Shown: positions 1 through 9,243 of the stretch, piece after piece
Position numbering within the stretch: position 1 is the first letter of the stretch
Layout of the letters: each line of letters opens with the position of its first letter
Assembly: GCF_024305035.1 (NCBI RefSeq)
Contig: NZ_JAMWZB010000041.1
Span: 1-32,629 of the forward strand
Reading direction: 5' to 3'
DNA length: 32,629 nt
DNA from: Algoriphagus sp.
GTDB lineage: Bacteria > Bacteroidota > Bacteroidia > Cytophagales > Cyclobacteriaceae
Notes under the pieces: generated by a model
Told to the model about the DNA's origin: nothing
What the model saw: only the letters and a program-made list of their open reading frames with translations
The model's database searches: none
Program-made: the position numbers and the translations under genes

Positions 1-1312
1 CCTAGAGGGTAACTGGGAAAAACAATTCCAGGATCCTCTTTATGATCTGACGACAAATTTGAAACCCTTTGTGGGATTATTTCCTGTACTTGATCAAGAA
101 AGCTACCGTTTTGTTCAACAGCAAGAAATCCACGGGCAATCCCTGGAAGGAGCTTTTAACTATTATCAAATACTCAATGCCACCAACCATTTGAATGGGT
201 CATTGGGCTACCAAAACAGCAGCCAAAGTCTGGTGGGTCGCTTAGATCAAGTGGGGTCAAGCCAGTCTTATTCCGAATTTGAAAATGATGCGGTGTTTGG
301 ATTCCAGGATGTCTATTTAGGGATAACCTATAAAACGAAATGGAAAAAGCTCATCCTTAGCCCGTCTATTTTCCTCCATCGCTATGCTTGGCAGGATAGC
401 CAATTTGAACGGGAGTTAAGGCATCAAAAGGTATTGGCTCTGCCCGGATTTTATGCCAAGTGGGACTTGAAATCCACCAAATCGTTCACGTATCGTTTTC
501 AGACAGAAGCTAATTTTATGGACGTCCAAAAGTTAGCTCAAGGGTTGGTGCTACAGGATTACAACGCGATTTTTCAAGGAAATCCACTGCTCGATAATGG
601 GCTATTTTACAATCATGCCTTGAATTATAGCCATTTCGACCTGTTTTCCGGATTGAATTTAGTTGGCAATGTGAACTGGCAACGGAAACGAAATGAGATC
701 ATCACCACCACTGATTTTGCGGGGATCAATAGATTGCTTTCTGTTTTGAACGTGGAACCTGTCAATGAAAGCCTGAACGGATCTTTGAGGATGGACAAAC
801 GCTACAGTCGCTTTAAAATTGCTGCAGGAGGAAACTGGAATGCCTTTTCCACTCATCTGATTTTGGATCAAAAACCGAGTCGGAATGAGCAGTTTTCCCA
901 AAGCTATGACGTTAAAATCACTTCCACTTTTTTCAAGGTATTGGAAGTGGACTTGGGCTATGCCTTGACCACCAACACCTACAATTCCGGCGAACTTTCA
1001 TCTACCTTCTCCACGCACAGTCCCACCTTGGAAATTGACCTGGACATCTATAAAGGCTTAACCTTAAATGCTGATTACACCTATAACTCCTACCTTAATC
1101 AAGCAAGCGGAACCCGGAGTGATTTTGAGTTTTTTAATGCTTTTCTCGGTTATCAGGGCAATAAAAGTCCCTGGGAGTTCCGGATTTCTATGTGGAATAT
1201 GTTAAATACCGATTTCATTCAAAGGGATAGCTTCAATGAGAACTTAATTAGTACATTTTCCTATTTGGTTCAGCCCAGGTATGGTATACTCACCGTAAAA
1301 TATGATTTGTGA
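1..1312 (+). CDS. TonB-dependent receptor / outer-membrane beta-barrel protein, 3' part
   Basis: The frame is open from base 2 to the stop at 1312, so the gene starts before the window and only about 436 C-terminal residues are visible. The protein is rich in alternating aromatic and polar residues arranged as amphipathic strands separated by Asn/Gly/Ser-rich loops, and it ends in a barrel strand (YGILTVKYDL). This is the usual end of a Bacteroidota TonB-dependent receptor or related outer-membrane barrel. The plug and any carboxypeptidase-like N-terminal domain would lie outside the window, so the substrate cannot be judged. A TTG at 59 is in frame but is surely internal. The gene converges on the sulfatase cluster across a gene-poor spacer. 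The barrel assignment is firm; TonB dependence is inferred from family resemblance. Confidence 0.8.
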   Translation, partial: LEGNWEKQFQDPLYDLTTNLKPFVGLFPVLDQESYRFVQQQEIHGQSLEGAFNYYQILNATNHLNGSLGYQNSSQSLVGRLDQVGSSQSYSEFENDAVFGFQDVYLGITYKTKWKKLILSPSIFLHRYAWQDSQFERELRHQKVLALPGFYAKWDLKSTKSFTYRFQTEANFMDVQKLAQGLVLQDYNAIFQGNPLLDNGLFYNHALNYSHFDLFSGLNLVGNVNWQRKRNEIITTTDFAGINRLLSVLNVEPVNESLNGSLRMDKRYSRFKIAAGGNWNAFSTHLILDQKPSRNEQFSQSYDVKITSTFFKVLEVDLGYALTTNTYNSGELSSTFSTHSPTLEIDLDIYKGLTLNADYTYNSYLNQASGTRSDFEFFNAFLGYQGNKSPWEFRISMWNMLNTDFIQRDSFNENLISTFSYLVQPRYGILTVKYDL

Positions 1313-1885
1313 GAAAATCTTCAGCGCTCTGAAAACCTCAACTGACCTTTAGTTTTCTCTCCCTATCCCGTCCCGCCCAGGGTGATGGAATGAATTTTCA
1401 TTGCCACTGGGATGCGTTCCCGGTCAAGAGGAGATCTAAACCCGCTTCTTGTCCATGGGGAAGAAGGCTTTGAATAGCGCTTTGGGCGAATCAAACACTT
1501 GGAGAAAAGGGGGGGGGCTTACCCATCCCTTTATTCATATTTTAAATCCCGGAAATTCTGAAGAAATATTCACTATAGGTTTCTCCGATTGGAATGTGAT
1601 TTTTTCCAATGCTTATCCAATTTCATTCGATGGGATCAATTTCATGAATGGATACGAGGATCCGATGTTGAAAAACCTGAAAACTGGAATAATTTCAAAA
1701 CCCTCGTTTTTCTTAAACTTGCATTCCATTTTTTTCTTCTTGAAAGGAAAAAAATTATACCTAAACACAACATGCATCAAGTGTCTCCATGCCGTCTGAT
1801 ATCCTTTTTTTCAAACGATAAGCGTCCCGACTTCACCTAATTTGACCCGAATAATTTTTTAAATCGGCTCCGGTTTTTCTTTTGC
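1313..1885. other. Gene-poor convergent spacer (573 bases)
   Basis: This spacer separates the 3' ends of the outer-membrane receptor gene (plus) and the sulfatase gene (minus). Open frames inside it, such as plus 1449-1799, have low-complexity Lys/Phe/Asn-rich translations that resemble no family I know, and I do not call them genes. The left third holds an imperfect hairpin (1376-1411) and the middle has nine consecutive G (1509-1517). No clear rho-independent terminator is seen for either flanking gene. It could be the decayed remains of a repeat or insertion, but nothing recognisable survives. Confidence 0.6.
1376..1411. repeat. Imperfect inverted repeat, possible REP-like hairpin
   Basis: CCCAG at 1376-1380 pairs with CTGGG at 1407-1411, and the inner arm TGGAATGAA (1386-1394) pairs with TTCATT-g-CCA (1397-1406) with one bulged G and a two-base loop. 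Bases 1381-1385 form a bulge. There is no T-run after it on either strand, so it does not look like a terminator. I see no second copy in this window. A dispersed extragenic repeat is one explanation. Confidence 0.4.
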
Positions 1886-3340
1886 TCAACGGTCCTCGAT
1901 TTTCCCGGCTTTCCGATTACCGGTGCCGCTTCGATTAGTCAGCGCATCGCCCATATCCTGTCGGGCCAGTTCAGCGAATCCAGTCAGCTTATCATACATA
2001 TCCGGATGAATATCAGCCACATTAGTCTTTTCAAATGGATCGGTGACTAGGTTAAAAAGCATGGGTTCGGTCAAATTGATGTGATCATATTTGACCGGAA
2101 TGCCGTCATTTCGTAAGGGGGTATGTTCAGGAAGGGTGCGGTATCGATGAGGGAAAACCAACTTCCATTTTCCAAAAATGACTGCCTGAAGCTCATTTTG
2201 ATTGTAGTAGGCATAATAAGGCTGATGAGCTAGGGTTTCTCCTTGAGTCAAAGGCCAGATATTTCGTCCATCAATGGGTAAATCGGGAAGAGCAGCCTGG
2301 GTGATGTGCGCCAAGGTGGGTAATATATCGATGGTCATCGCCGCTTGTTCTTGAATCGATCCAGCCGGAATTACCCCAGGCCAAGTCATGATGGCAGGAA
2401 CTCGGATTCCTCCTTCCCAAGAAGTTCCTTTGCCCTCCTTGAGTCCTGCGGTTTGTCCGGCATGGCCACCATATGAAAGCCAGGGTCCGTTATCGGAGGT
2501 AAAGATGATTAAGGTGTTTTCTTCAAGTTCAAGGGCTTTTAATTTCTTTCGGATTTCTCCCATTGACCAGTCGATTTCCATCATCACATCTCCATAAAGT
2601 CCCTGCTGGCTTTTTCCCTTAAATTTTTCAGAAACGTAAAGTGGCACATGAGGCATGGAATGGGCCAGGTAAAGGAAAAATGGGGTTTCTTTGTTTTGAT
2701 CAATAAAATCCAAGGCCCGTTCGGTGTATTGAGTAGTCAGCTGATGCTGCTGGTCTAAGATTTCGATGGTTTCTTCATTTTCCATCAAGGGAAGGGGCGG
2801 ATAATATTCCTTGGCTTCCGGATGATGGGGCCACATATCATTGGAGTAGGGTAGGCCAAAATACGAATCAAATCCCTGCCGGGTGGGAAGGAATTCTTTC
2901 AAATGACCCAAGTGCCATTTGCCAACCATTCCTGTGGCGTAGCCTTTGGTTTTGAGTAGTTCGGCAATGGTGGTTTCTTTGGGGTTTAAGCCATGGTTGG
3001 CCGTGTGGTCCAAAGCCCCAAAAAGCTCAAGTCGATTCGCATAAGTTCCGGTGAGCAAGGCAGCCCGAGAGGCCGTACATACCGCATGAGGAACGTAAAA
3101 CTGTGTGAATTTAACACCGTCTTCTGCCAGCTGGTCCAGGTGAGGGGTTTTCCATTCCTTGGCCCCATAAGCTCCCAGATCTCCGTATCCCAGGTCATCG
3201 GCAAAAACCAGGATAATATTGGGAGGAGAGGCGGTTTTCTCCGCGCTTGATTCTTTTTTTTTGGTGCAGGAAAGAAGGATTACCAAAAGCGCTAAAGCGA
3301 ATACGGAGTTTTTCAATGGGAGGAATGGGTTATTGGCCAT
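1886..3340 (-). CDS. Sulfatase (arylsulfatase A type), lipoprotein
   Basis: This 484-residue protein belongs to the alkaline-phosphatase-like sulfatase family, which hydrolyses sulfate esters. A signal peptide ends in a lipobox (LLSC, Cys25), so it should be a lipid-anchored envelope protein. Metal-binding Asp pair DD lies at 48-49; the formylglycine site is C88-T-A-S-R with the trailing LLTG, i.e. Ala where many sulfatases have Pro; GKWHLG at 140-145 and SDNGP at 282-286 complete the active site. Activity would need a formylglycine-generating or anaerobic maturase encoded elsewhere. Its ATG lies inside the end of the haloperoxidase gene (11-bp overlap), so it is the last gene of a four-gene cluster. 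The sulfated substrate cannot be told from sequence. Confidence 0.93.
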   Translation of the reverse strand: MANNPFLPLKNSVFALALLVILLSCTKKKESSAEKTASPPNIILVFADDLGYGDLGAYGAKEWKTPHLDQLAEDGVKFTQFYVPHAVCTASRAALLTGTYANRLELFGALDHTANHGLNPKETTIAELLKTKGYATGMVGKWHLGHLKEFLPTRQGFDSYFGLPYSNDMWPHHPEAKEYYPPLPLMENEETIEILDQQHQLTTQYTERALDFIDQNKETPFFLYLAHSMPHVPLYVSEKFKGKSQQGLYGDVMMEIDWSMGEIRKKLKALELEENTLIIFTSDNGPWLSYGGHAGQTAGLKEGKGTSWEGGIRVPAIMTWPGVIPAGSIQEQAAMTIDILPTLAHITQAALPDLPIDGRNIWPLTQGETLAHQPYYAYYNQNELQAVIFGKWKLVFPHRYRTLPEHTPLRNDGIPVKYDHINLTEPMLFNLVTDPFEKTNVADIHPDMYDKLTGFAELARQDMGDALTNRSGTGNRKAGKIEDR

Positions 3341-4679
3341 AGGAACCGGTTTGAGCCTGTATTTTCAACTTGTCCAGAATCATTTTTGCGATTTTATCTC
3401 CTTGTTTTAACCCCTCCTCAATGGCATCACGGAAGTGAATTCCTCCGTAGAGCCGGGAAATAGCCGCCTCAGAGGAGGCCTGAAAGAAGGAGTCAAATTG
3501 ACGCTCCGGCAACCCAAAATAGACTTCTGAGGTATCCAAAAACGAAAAATTATTCCCAAAGTAGGAGCTGAGAATCACAGCTGAGGCCTGAGAAATGACC
3601 GAATGCCCGGAGGTATATTCCGGAAAAGGAGGAGTTTGAAGCAAGGGTTTCCATCGCTGATTCAGGGTTCGGTTGATCACGGTTTCGGGTCGAATGCGAT
3701 TGGTCTCGTATTTGGCTTTCCAGCAGGAAATAAAAGCATCGTGAAGGGTCATTCCGACCAGGGCATGAATGTAGGCGGTTTCTTGAAAATTGAGTTGGGC
3801 TTTTTGGGCAGCGATTCCGGTGATGCCCATCCAATGTCCTCCGGGAGAGATTTTTTTGACTCCCATGGCCATGTGACCCGAATAGGTGACTTTAAATGGA
3901 TTGCAATCCCAAAAATTGGCAATTAGCTTTTGTTCTTCACTTAGGTTTTTTCCCACTTCATAGACTTCCTGAAGTTGGCGTTGAAAGGAGCTTCCCTTGG
4001 CTAAGTCAAACTCAGCCATTGGCTCGGGGTCAAACTGATCGAGCTCTTGGATAAAAAATGGCTTCATCGTTTTCCATTCAGGCTCTACGGCCGCTATATA
4101 GGCCGGTGGAGTGGGGTACCAGTTCCCCGGGCCCTCTTTTGGAGTATAGCGATTTAAAGCCGTGAGCTCCTTGTAACCGTCTTTGCCTGCTAGGGCTAAA
4201 ACCTCCGAAGCGATTTGCTGGGCCTTTTGCACATGGGCATTGACTTCCCCTCTTTTTATAATTTTCAGTTTGATCCCCTGATCAATCCAATTTTCTTGTT
4301 TTTCCTGCAGCAAATAACCGGAAGGCATGAGCTTTTCGCCCACCAAAAGCATGGCGTAGACAGCCGCAAATTCCGGGGATGGGATGCCTGAAGCTGTTCG
4401 GGTAAAAGGCCCGCTAACGGGAATTTTTTGCCGCTCAAAAACTGCCCCTTCACTTTCCATCAAAAGATAAGAACTCAAGGCCGCATAGGCATAGATCCGT
4501 GCTGCCACGGGAGGGCTGGCCACATCGGTGACCATCACTTCGGTCAACTGAAATAAGTGATCAGAATAGATTTTAGGCCAGTTGGGTGCTTTTTTATCGG
4601 CAGCGAAAACATTCAAGCTCATCCCCAGCATGAGTAGGAGCAACCGTACAGCGTTGAGGTTATTTTTCCACATGTTCAT
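3330..4679 (-). CDS. Vanadium-dependent haloperoxidase / PAP2-superfamily protein
   Basis: The 449-residue protein starts with a signal peptide (hydrophobic 11-25, likely cut after NVFA26), so it is exported to the periplasm. The C-terminal third carries the three motifs of the vanadate-binding acid-phosphatase/haloperoxidase fold: K323-x6-R330-P331, the S357-G-H359 box, and S408-R409-x5-H415 followed by D418. The middle box reads TSGH rather than the usual PSGH; the vanadate or phosphate ligands themselves are all present. Members either oxidise halides with hydrogen peroxide or act as phosphatases, and the sequence alone does not decide. The gene overlaps the upstream FG-GAP gene by 20 bp and the downstream sulfatase by 11 bp, indicating one transcript. 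ATG codons at 4679 and 4673 are both possible starts. Confidence 0.88.
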   Translation of the reverse strand: MNMWKNNLNAVRLLLLMLGMSLNVFAADKKAPNWPKIYSDHLFQLTEVMVTDVASPPVAARIYAYAALSSYLLMESEGAVFERQKIPVSGPFTRTASGIPSPEFAAVYAMLLVGEKLMPSGYLLQEKQENWIDQGIKLKIIKRGEVNAHVQKAQQIASEVLALAGKDGYKELTALNRYTPKEGPGNWYPTPPAYIAAVEPEWKTMKPFFIQELDQFDPEPMAEFDLAKGSSFQRQLQEVYEVGKNLSEEQKLIANFWDCNPFKVTYSGHMAMGVKKISPGGHWMGITGIAAQKAQLNFQETAYIHALVGMTLHDAFISCWKAKYETNRIRPETVINRTLNQRWKPLLQTPPFPEYTSGHSVISQASAVILSSYFGNNFSFLDTSEVYFGLPERQFDSFFQASSEAAISRLYGGIHFRDAIEEGLKQGDKIAKMILDKLKIQAQTGSYGQ

Positions 4680-7600
4680 AAAGTTCTAAACTTTGACCAT
4701 GAACGCCAACTAAGATAAAGTTCTTTTCTCCTAGGGAAAATTCCAGCAGGGATTTAATATCCCCTTTGATGCGGATCCCGGTCTGTTTTGGCGTAAGGGC
4801 CTCAAAGCCACCTTTTGAATTTCCTTGTAAGACCAATCCCAATCCCGCATCTAGATTCCCCACCCGAATCCGACTTTGCCGGTTGTTTCCTCCCAAAATC
4901 AAATCTAAATTTCCATCCTGATTGAGGTCTGTGATTTGGATGGCATAGATTGGAAAAGCTTGAGCCAACCTGGGTAATTTATGGGGCTTAAATCCCTCGG
5001 GCGTTTGTTCGAAATAGTAGGAGCTTAAGGTATTTGCCTCCAAGTACTGGGCTTGATCCAGTTCCTTTTGGCTGAATAAATCAGAAATTTTGGCCTTGGA
5101 ATAGGATTCATAATCGGTGAATTTGCTTCTCATGCTCACCATTTGATCGAGCAACTCATCCCTGCTGGCAAAGGGATAGTACCCATCCCCAATGTAGCAT
5201 TCGAGGATAGGATCAATGGATCCGTTTTGATCAAAGTCGGCGGAAAAAAGGCGAAGTTTCTTTTCCTCATTGACTTCAAATTGGCTGTTTTCTCCAAAAT
5301 TACCGGCAATCAAATCCAAATCTCCGTCTCCATCCAGATCTGCTTGGCTGAGCGCTGACCACCATCCGCTCAGCGGCTGTGGAAAGTAGTGTGGGGTATG
5401 ATCGACAAAGGATTCACCTTTTTGGTTGATCAAGGCGGTGATGGGCATGAATTCTCCGGCAAGAATCAAATCCGGAAAACCGTCCGCATTAAGGTCCTGA
5501 CTTAGGGCTGAGCTGATCATGCCCAGCTTGGAATCGCTCAGGTACCGGTCGGTCTGATCGGAAAATTGGCCTTGCCCATCATTGATTAGGATTTTACTTT
5601 CCGGGGTTTGGGGATAGCGGCCGGGAATGATTTTTCCGCCCACGAAAAGATCCGGAGCCCCGTCTTGATTGATGTCTAGACTGATCGCGGTTCCGGTACT
5701 GATCGTGTAGTCTGGAAATCTTGTTGATCGGCTAAGTTTTCCTTTTCCATCGTTGAGGTAGAGTCTATCCACCAGGGCGGCATCTGATCTGAGGTAGTCG
5801 TGATAGCCCCCACTTCCGATAAATAAATCGGCAGCTCCATCGCCATTGAAATCTTCCACAAGGGCTACAGCATCAGTGAATTCATCGGAACTTGAAAATC
5901 CGGAATAGAGGGTCCAGTTTTTTCCATCAAATGAAAAAATCTGTGCGGCCTGATCTTTGGTTCCCCCGATGAAAATCTCTGGAATTCCGTCCTGATTCAA
6001 ATCCCCTTTTGCCAACACCGGGCTGATGGCAGAGGGCATGGTGATCATCAACGGTTGCCTTTTGAAATCGTTAAAGCCCGAATTTTCTGGAAGAAAAGGC
6101 GGAAGTTTCGAGGACTTCTTAAAGATGGGGTCGGGGATTTTTTCTAGGGATGGCTGTTTTGAGGTATTCCTGTAGGTGATGGTAATTCTCTCATTGACGG
6201 GAATGGAGTTAACTGATGAAGTGCTTTGGTCAGGCCAGGTGACTCGAATGGAATCGATTGCCTTGTTTTCTCCCAAGCCAAAATGAAGCGTGTGGGTACT
6301 CGAGGATTGAAAGCCCCGAACCGGTTGCAGTTCCTGAACCTGTTTTAAATTTGGGCTGAATAGCTCCACTCTGCTGCCAATGGCAAAAGGATTTTTATCG
6401 GGTCCCTCCAGCTTTACTTGAATCCAATTCCCTTTCTTTCCTGTATTTTCATAAATGCCGGCCGTTTCATTCAGGTGGTTGACTACCAAATCCAGGTCTC
6501 CGTCATGATCCAAATCCGAATAGGCGGCACCGCTGGAGAAGCCCGGTTTTTCGAATCCCCAATTTAGACTTTGATCCTGAAACTGCAGATCCCCCCGGTT
6601 TTCAAAAAAGTAATTGTGTACCGGTGTGGAACTCATCGAGGTGACCAAATGAAGGGTGTCTGCGGTCTGATTGGCCACTGCCTGCTTGAAATAATAATCG
6701 CCTTTGTACTTGAGAAAGTCCCGGTTGGTGTAATCCCGGTAATAGCCATTGCTGACAAAAAGGTCCTTGAACCCATCATTGGTGGCATCAAAGAATAGGG
6801 CCGCCCAAGACCAATCGGTATTGGAAATCCCGGTAAGTTGTCCGATTTCAGAAAAATTCCCTTCTCCCAGATTCAGGTGAAGCATGTTTCGCATATTCTG
6901 ATGGTAAAATCCTTTTCGAATCATCAGGGCATACTGCTCGTAATTTTCGGGGCCATAGAGTAGTTTTTGACGCGTATTGTCCTCAGGAAGCATGTCCAGG
7001 GTAAAGATGTCCTGAAGCCCGTCATTATTGATGTCAGCAATATCGGCTCCCATTGAAAAATGGGAAATATGATTGAGGTGGGATTCCAGTTGATCCGAAA
7101 ATGTTCCATCCTGCTGATTGATGTATACGTAATCCGGCTCGATGTAATCATTGGTGACCAGCAGATCCAGCCAACCGTCCCCGTTGATGTCTGAGGCGAT
7201 CACGCCCAGTCCAAAACCCAAGGCAGAGCCTTTGATCCCTGCCTCAGTACTGATATCGGTAAATTTTCCCTGATCATTGCGGTAAAGCTTGTCTCCGGCA
7301 AAGGGATGTCTGATGGATTTGGCTTCATCAAATTCCAATTCATTGATCACCTCGATGTGATGGTTTAAAAGGTAAAGGTCCAAATCCCCATCTCGGTCAA
7401 AATCAAAAAATAGGCCTTGGGTGCTATTGGAAGGATCCGCAATTCCATAGGCTTCAGCTTGCTCGCTAAAGCTGAAATCCCCTTCATTGATCCAAAGTTC
7501 GTTTTTGCGGTCTTCCGGTGTCCCTTTTCCAGAATAGCATACGTAAATATCCAACAGTCCGTCTGCGTTCACATCGGCCATGCTGACTCCTGTCGTCCAG

Positions 7601-7959
7601 GCTGCCTTTCCCTTTATCTTAGCCGATTTGGTTACATTTTCAAATTGCAGGTTTCCCAAATTCTTATAGAGTTGATTGGGGACCATGTTGCCGGTAAAAA
7701 AAATATCATCCAGGCCATCCTTATTCAAATCACCTACGGCCACACCCCCGCCATTGTAGAAATATTCGTATCTCAGGATATTGTTGACCTGGTCTTCGGT
7801 GAGTTGATTTTTAAAGGATATCCCGGCTTTTTTGGATTTGAGCGGGAGGAATTTTGCCTCAAAATTCTCTTGGGAAAGTCCTTCATTCAAAGGAAAAATC
7901 AGCAGGAATGCCCATAGGAGGGAGACCTGATTCAATCGATTTTCACAGAAGAAGAACAT
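4660..7959 (-). CDS. FG-GAP/VCBS repeat protein with ASPIC/UnbV domain (CRTAC1-like)
   Basis: This is a 1099-residue exported protein with a signal-like hydrophobic segment near residues 11-30 (ending around GLSQ). Fourteen calcium-type loops of the form DxNxDGxxD can be counted (for example DLNKDG, DINGDG, DLDGDG), arranged in two blocks on either side of an ASPIC/UnbV domain at roughly 510-600 (VRGFQSSSTHTLHFGLG, then IRVTWPDQ). The fold expected is a pair of seven-bladed beta-propellers used for binding or scaffolding at the cell surface; no catalytic residues are apparent. It starts 11 bp after the ROK gene and overlaps the haloperoxidase gene by 20 bp. Proteins of this architecture often sit beside haloperoxidase/PAP2 genes in Bacteroidota, which suggests a working partnership, but the ligand is unknown. 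Confidence 0.9.
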   Translation of the reverse strand: MFFFCENRLNQVSLLWAFLLIFPLNEGLSQENFEAKFLPLKSKKAGISFKNQLTEDQVNNILRYEYFYNGGGVAVGDLNKDGLDDIFFTGNMVPNQLYKNLGNLQFENVTKSAKIKGKAAWTTGVSMADVNADGLLDIYVCYSGKGTPEDRKNELWINEGDFSFSEQAEAYGIADPSNSTQGLFFDFDRDGDLDLYLLNHHIEVINELEFDEAKSIRHPFAGDKLYRNDQGKFTDISTEAGIKGSALGFGLGVIASDINGDGWLDLLVTNDYIEPDYVYINQQDGTFSDQLESHLNHISHFSMGADIADINNDGLQDIFTLDMLPEDNTRQKLLYGPENYEQYALMIRKGFYHQNMRNMLHLNLGEGNFSEIGQLTGISNTDWSWAALFFDATNDGFKDLFVSNGYYRDYTNRDFLKYKGDYYFKQAVANQTADTLHLVTSMSSTPVHNYFFENRGDLQFQDQSLNWGFEKPGFSSGAAYSDLDHDGDLDLVVNHLNETAGIYENTGKKGNWIQVKLEGPDKNPFAIGSRVELFSPNLKQVQELQPVRGFQSSSTHTLHFGLGENKAIDSIRVTWPDQSTSSVNSIPVNERITITYRNTSKQPSLEKIPDPIFKKSSKLPPFLPENSGFNDFKRQPLMITMPSAISPVLAKGDLNQDGIPEIFIGGTKDQAAQIFSFDGKNWTLYSGFSSSDEFTDAVALVEDFNGDGAADLFIGSGGYHDYLRSDAALVDRLYLNDGKGKLSRSTRFPDYTISTGTAISLDINQDGAPDLFVGGKIIPGRYPQTPESKILINDGQGQFSDQTDRYLSDSKLGMISSALSQDLNADGFPDLILAGEFMPITALINQKGESFVDHTPHYFPQPLSGWWSALSQADLDGDGDLDLIAGNFGENSQFEVNEEKKLRLFSADFDQNGSIDPILECYIGDGYYPFASRDELLDQMVSMRSKFTDYESYSKAKISDLFSQKELDQAQYLEANTLSSYYFEQTPEGFKPHKLPRLAQAFPIYAIQITDLNQDGNLDLILGGNNRQSRIRVGNLDAGLGLVLQGNSKGGFEALTPKQTGIRIKGDIKSLLEFSLGEKNFILVGVHGQSLELYEHVEK

Positions 7960-7970
7960 GACAATTAAAT

Positions 7971-9218
7971 TTAACCCAGTCTGCTGATCACATCATCGAA
8001 TAACTGCTCGTTTACCACAGCCATGCCACCCATTAAGCCGACATCCTCACCTAATTTATACAAGGCCAACTTAGATTTTTCACGGGACTTGGCCATGCTG
8101 TAGATGTTAAGGGCTTGCTGTATAGGTGTGATTAAGTATTGATTGGCCTCTGCAACTGACCCTCCGATGATAATCAGTTCGGGATTGAGCAGTTGGATTA
8201 AGATAGAAATTCCTCGGCCTAAGTCCAAGCCCGCTTCCGAAAGAATGGTGATGGCTCGCTGATCTCCAGCCAAAGCCGCTTCCACCACGATTCCGGGCTC
8301 CAACTCTCCCTGATGATCACGGACCATTCTGGCCAGGATACTGTCTTTGTCCAAAAGGATGGCAGCCTCAGCCATTTTAACAATCGCGGTCCCGGAGGCA
8401 ACCGCTTCCAGGCATCCTTTTTTTCCACAGGCACAGGTTACATCCCGGGATTCGAAAATCGGAGAATGGGAAAATTCTCCGGCGAAACCGGAAGCACCTT
8501 GGTAGATTTTTCCATCAATGATGATTCCAAGCCCGATTCCCCAGCCCACAAATACCCCGAGGACATTTTTATGGGAATGTTCCGAACCAAATTTAAACTC
8601 GGCTAGGGTCATCGCCCGGGCATCGTTTTCCAGAAATATTTTCTTTTCAAATCGGGATTCAAAATTTTCAAGAAGGGTCTTTTTCCCGAATCTAAAATAG
8701 GTGTAGTTGACTCCACCCACGGAGTCCACCAATCCGGGCATGGAAATGCCGATGGCAATGATTTTCTCGTTGGGGATCCCAGAAGATCTGATGTATTGAT
8801 CCATCAGGTCACAGATTCGGTCGAAGGTTTCCTTTTCGTTGTTGAGGGTGACCTTGAAGCTCTCTTTGGGTACGGCTTGGGTGTGATTACAGGAATACAG
8901 GGCGATATTCATGGTAAATTTGGAGAGGTCAACCGAGAGCACATAAAAGGCATCCTCTGCCAGCCGGTAGAGGTCCGGCTTTCTCCCCCCTTGAGATTCG
9001 GCACGGCCGTGCTTAATTACTTCCCCTGAACTCATGAGGTCATTGAGTAAGGAATTGACAGTGGGAAGGGAAATGCCTACTTCATTGCAAATTTCACTGG
9101 CAGTGTTAGCCCCTTTGAGATAAAGATTTTTAATGATCTTAATCTTGTTGATGTAGCTTTTGATTTCGACAACACCGTCCATCTTATCGATGACAGCATT
9201 TGGGTTTATTAGGTTCAT
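7971..9218 (-). CDS. ROK-family transcriptional regulator (NagC/Mlc type)
   Basis: The 415-residue protein has an N-terminal winged helix-turn-helix (about 25-75) followed by a ROK sugar-kinase-like domain. The ROK zinc motif C262-x-C264-G-x-x-G-C269-L-E is complete, GEFSH (247-251) supplies the zinc/sugar residues, and ENDA (197-200) holds the usual catalytic Asp. The first phosphate-binding motif is degraded: DLSKF at 97-101 where active kinases have DxGGT. That pattern fits a sugar-responsive repressor rather than a kinase. It is the first gene of the cluster, 11 bp before the FG-GAP gene, and a perfect inverted repeat lies 26 bp upstream of its start, so autoregulation of the whole operon is likely. 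The inducer, probably a sugar or sugar phosphate, is not identifiable. Confidence 0.9.
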   Translation of the reverse strand: MNLINPNAVIDKMDGVVEIKSYINKIKIIKNLYLKGANTASEICNEVGISLPTVNSLLNDLMSSGEVIKHGRAESQGGRKPDLYRLAEDAFYVLSVDLSKFTMNIALYSCNHTQAVPKESFKVTLNNEKETFDRICDLMDQYIRSSGIPNEKIIAIGISMPGLVDSVGGVNYTYFRFGKKTLLENFESRFEKKIFLENDARAMTLAEFKFGSEHSHKNVLGVFVGWGIGLGIIIDGKIYQGASGFAGEFSHSPIFESRDVTCACGKKGCLEAVASGTAIVKMAEAAILLDKDSILARMVRDHQGELEPGIVVEAALAGDQRAITILSEAGLDLGRGISILIQLLNPELIIIGGSVAEANQYLITPIQQALNIYSMAKSREKSKLALYKLGEDVGLMGGMAVVNEQLFDDVISRLG

Positions 9219-9243
9219 GGCGTTAAGATATCCCTGAAATACG

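Noticed and set aside
1449..1799. Plus-strand open frame of 116 codons in the left spacer, overlapped by another at 1589-1840
   Set aside because: No ATG-based start with support, runs through the G9 tract, low-complexity translation and no recognisable family.
7417..7917. Plus-strand open frame of 166 codons
   Set aside because: Lies wholly antisense to the FG-GAP/ASPIC gene, whose repeat pattern is unmistakable.
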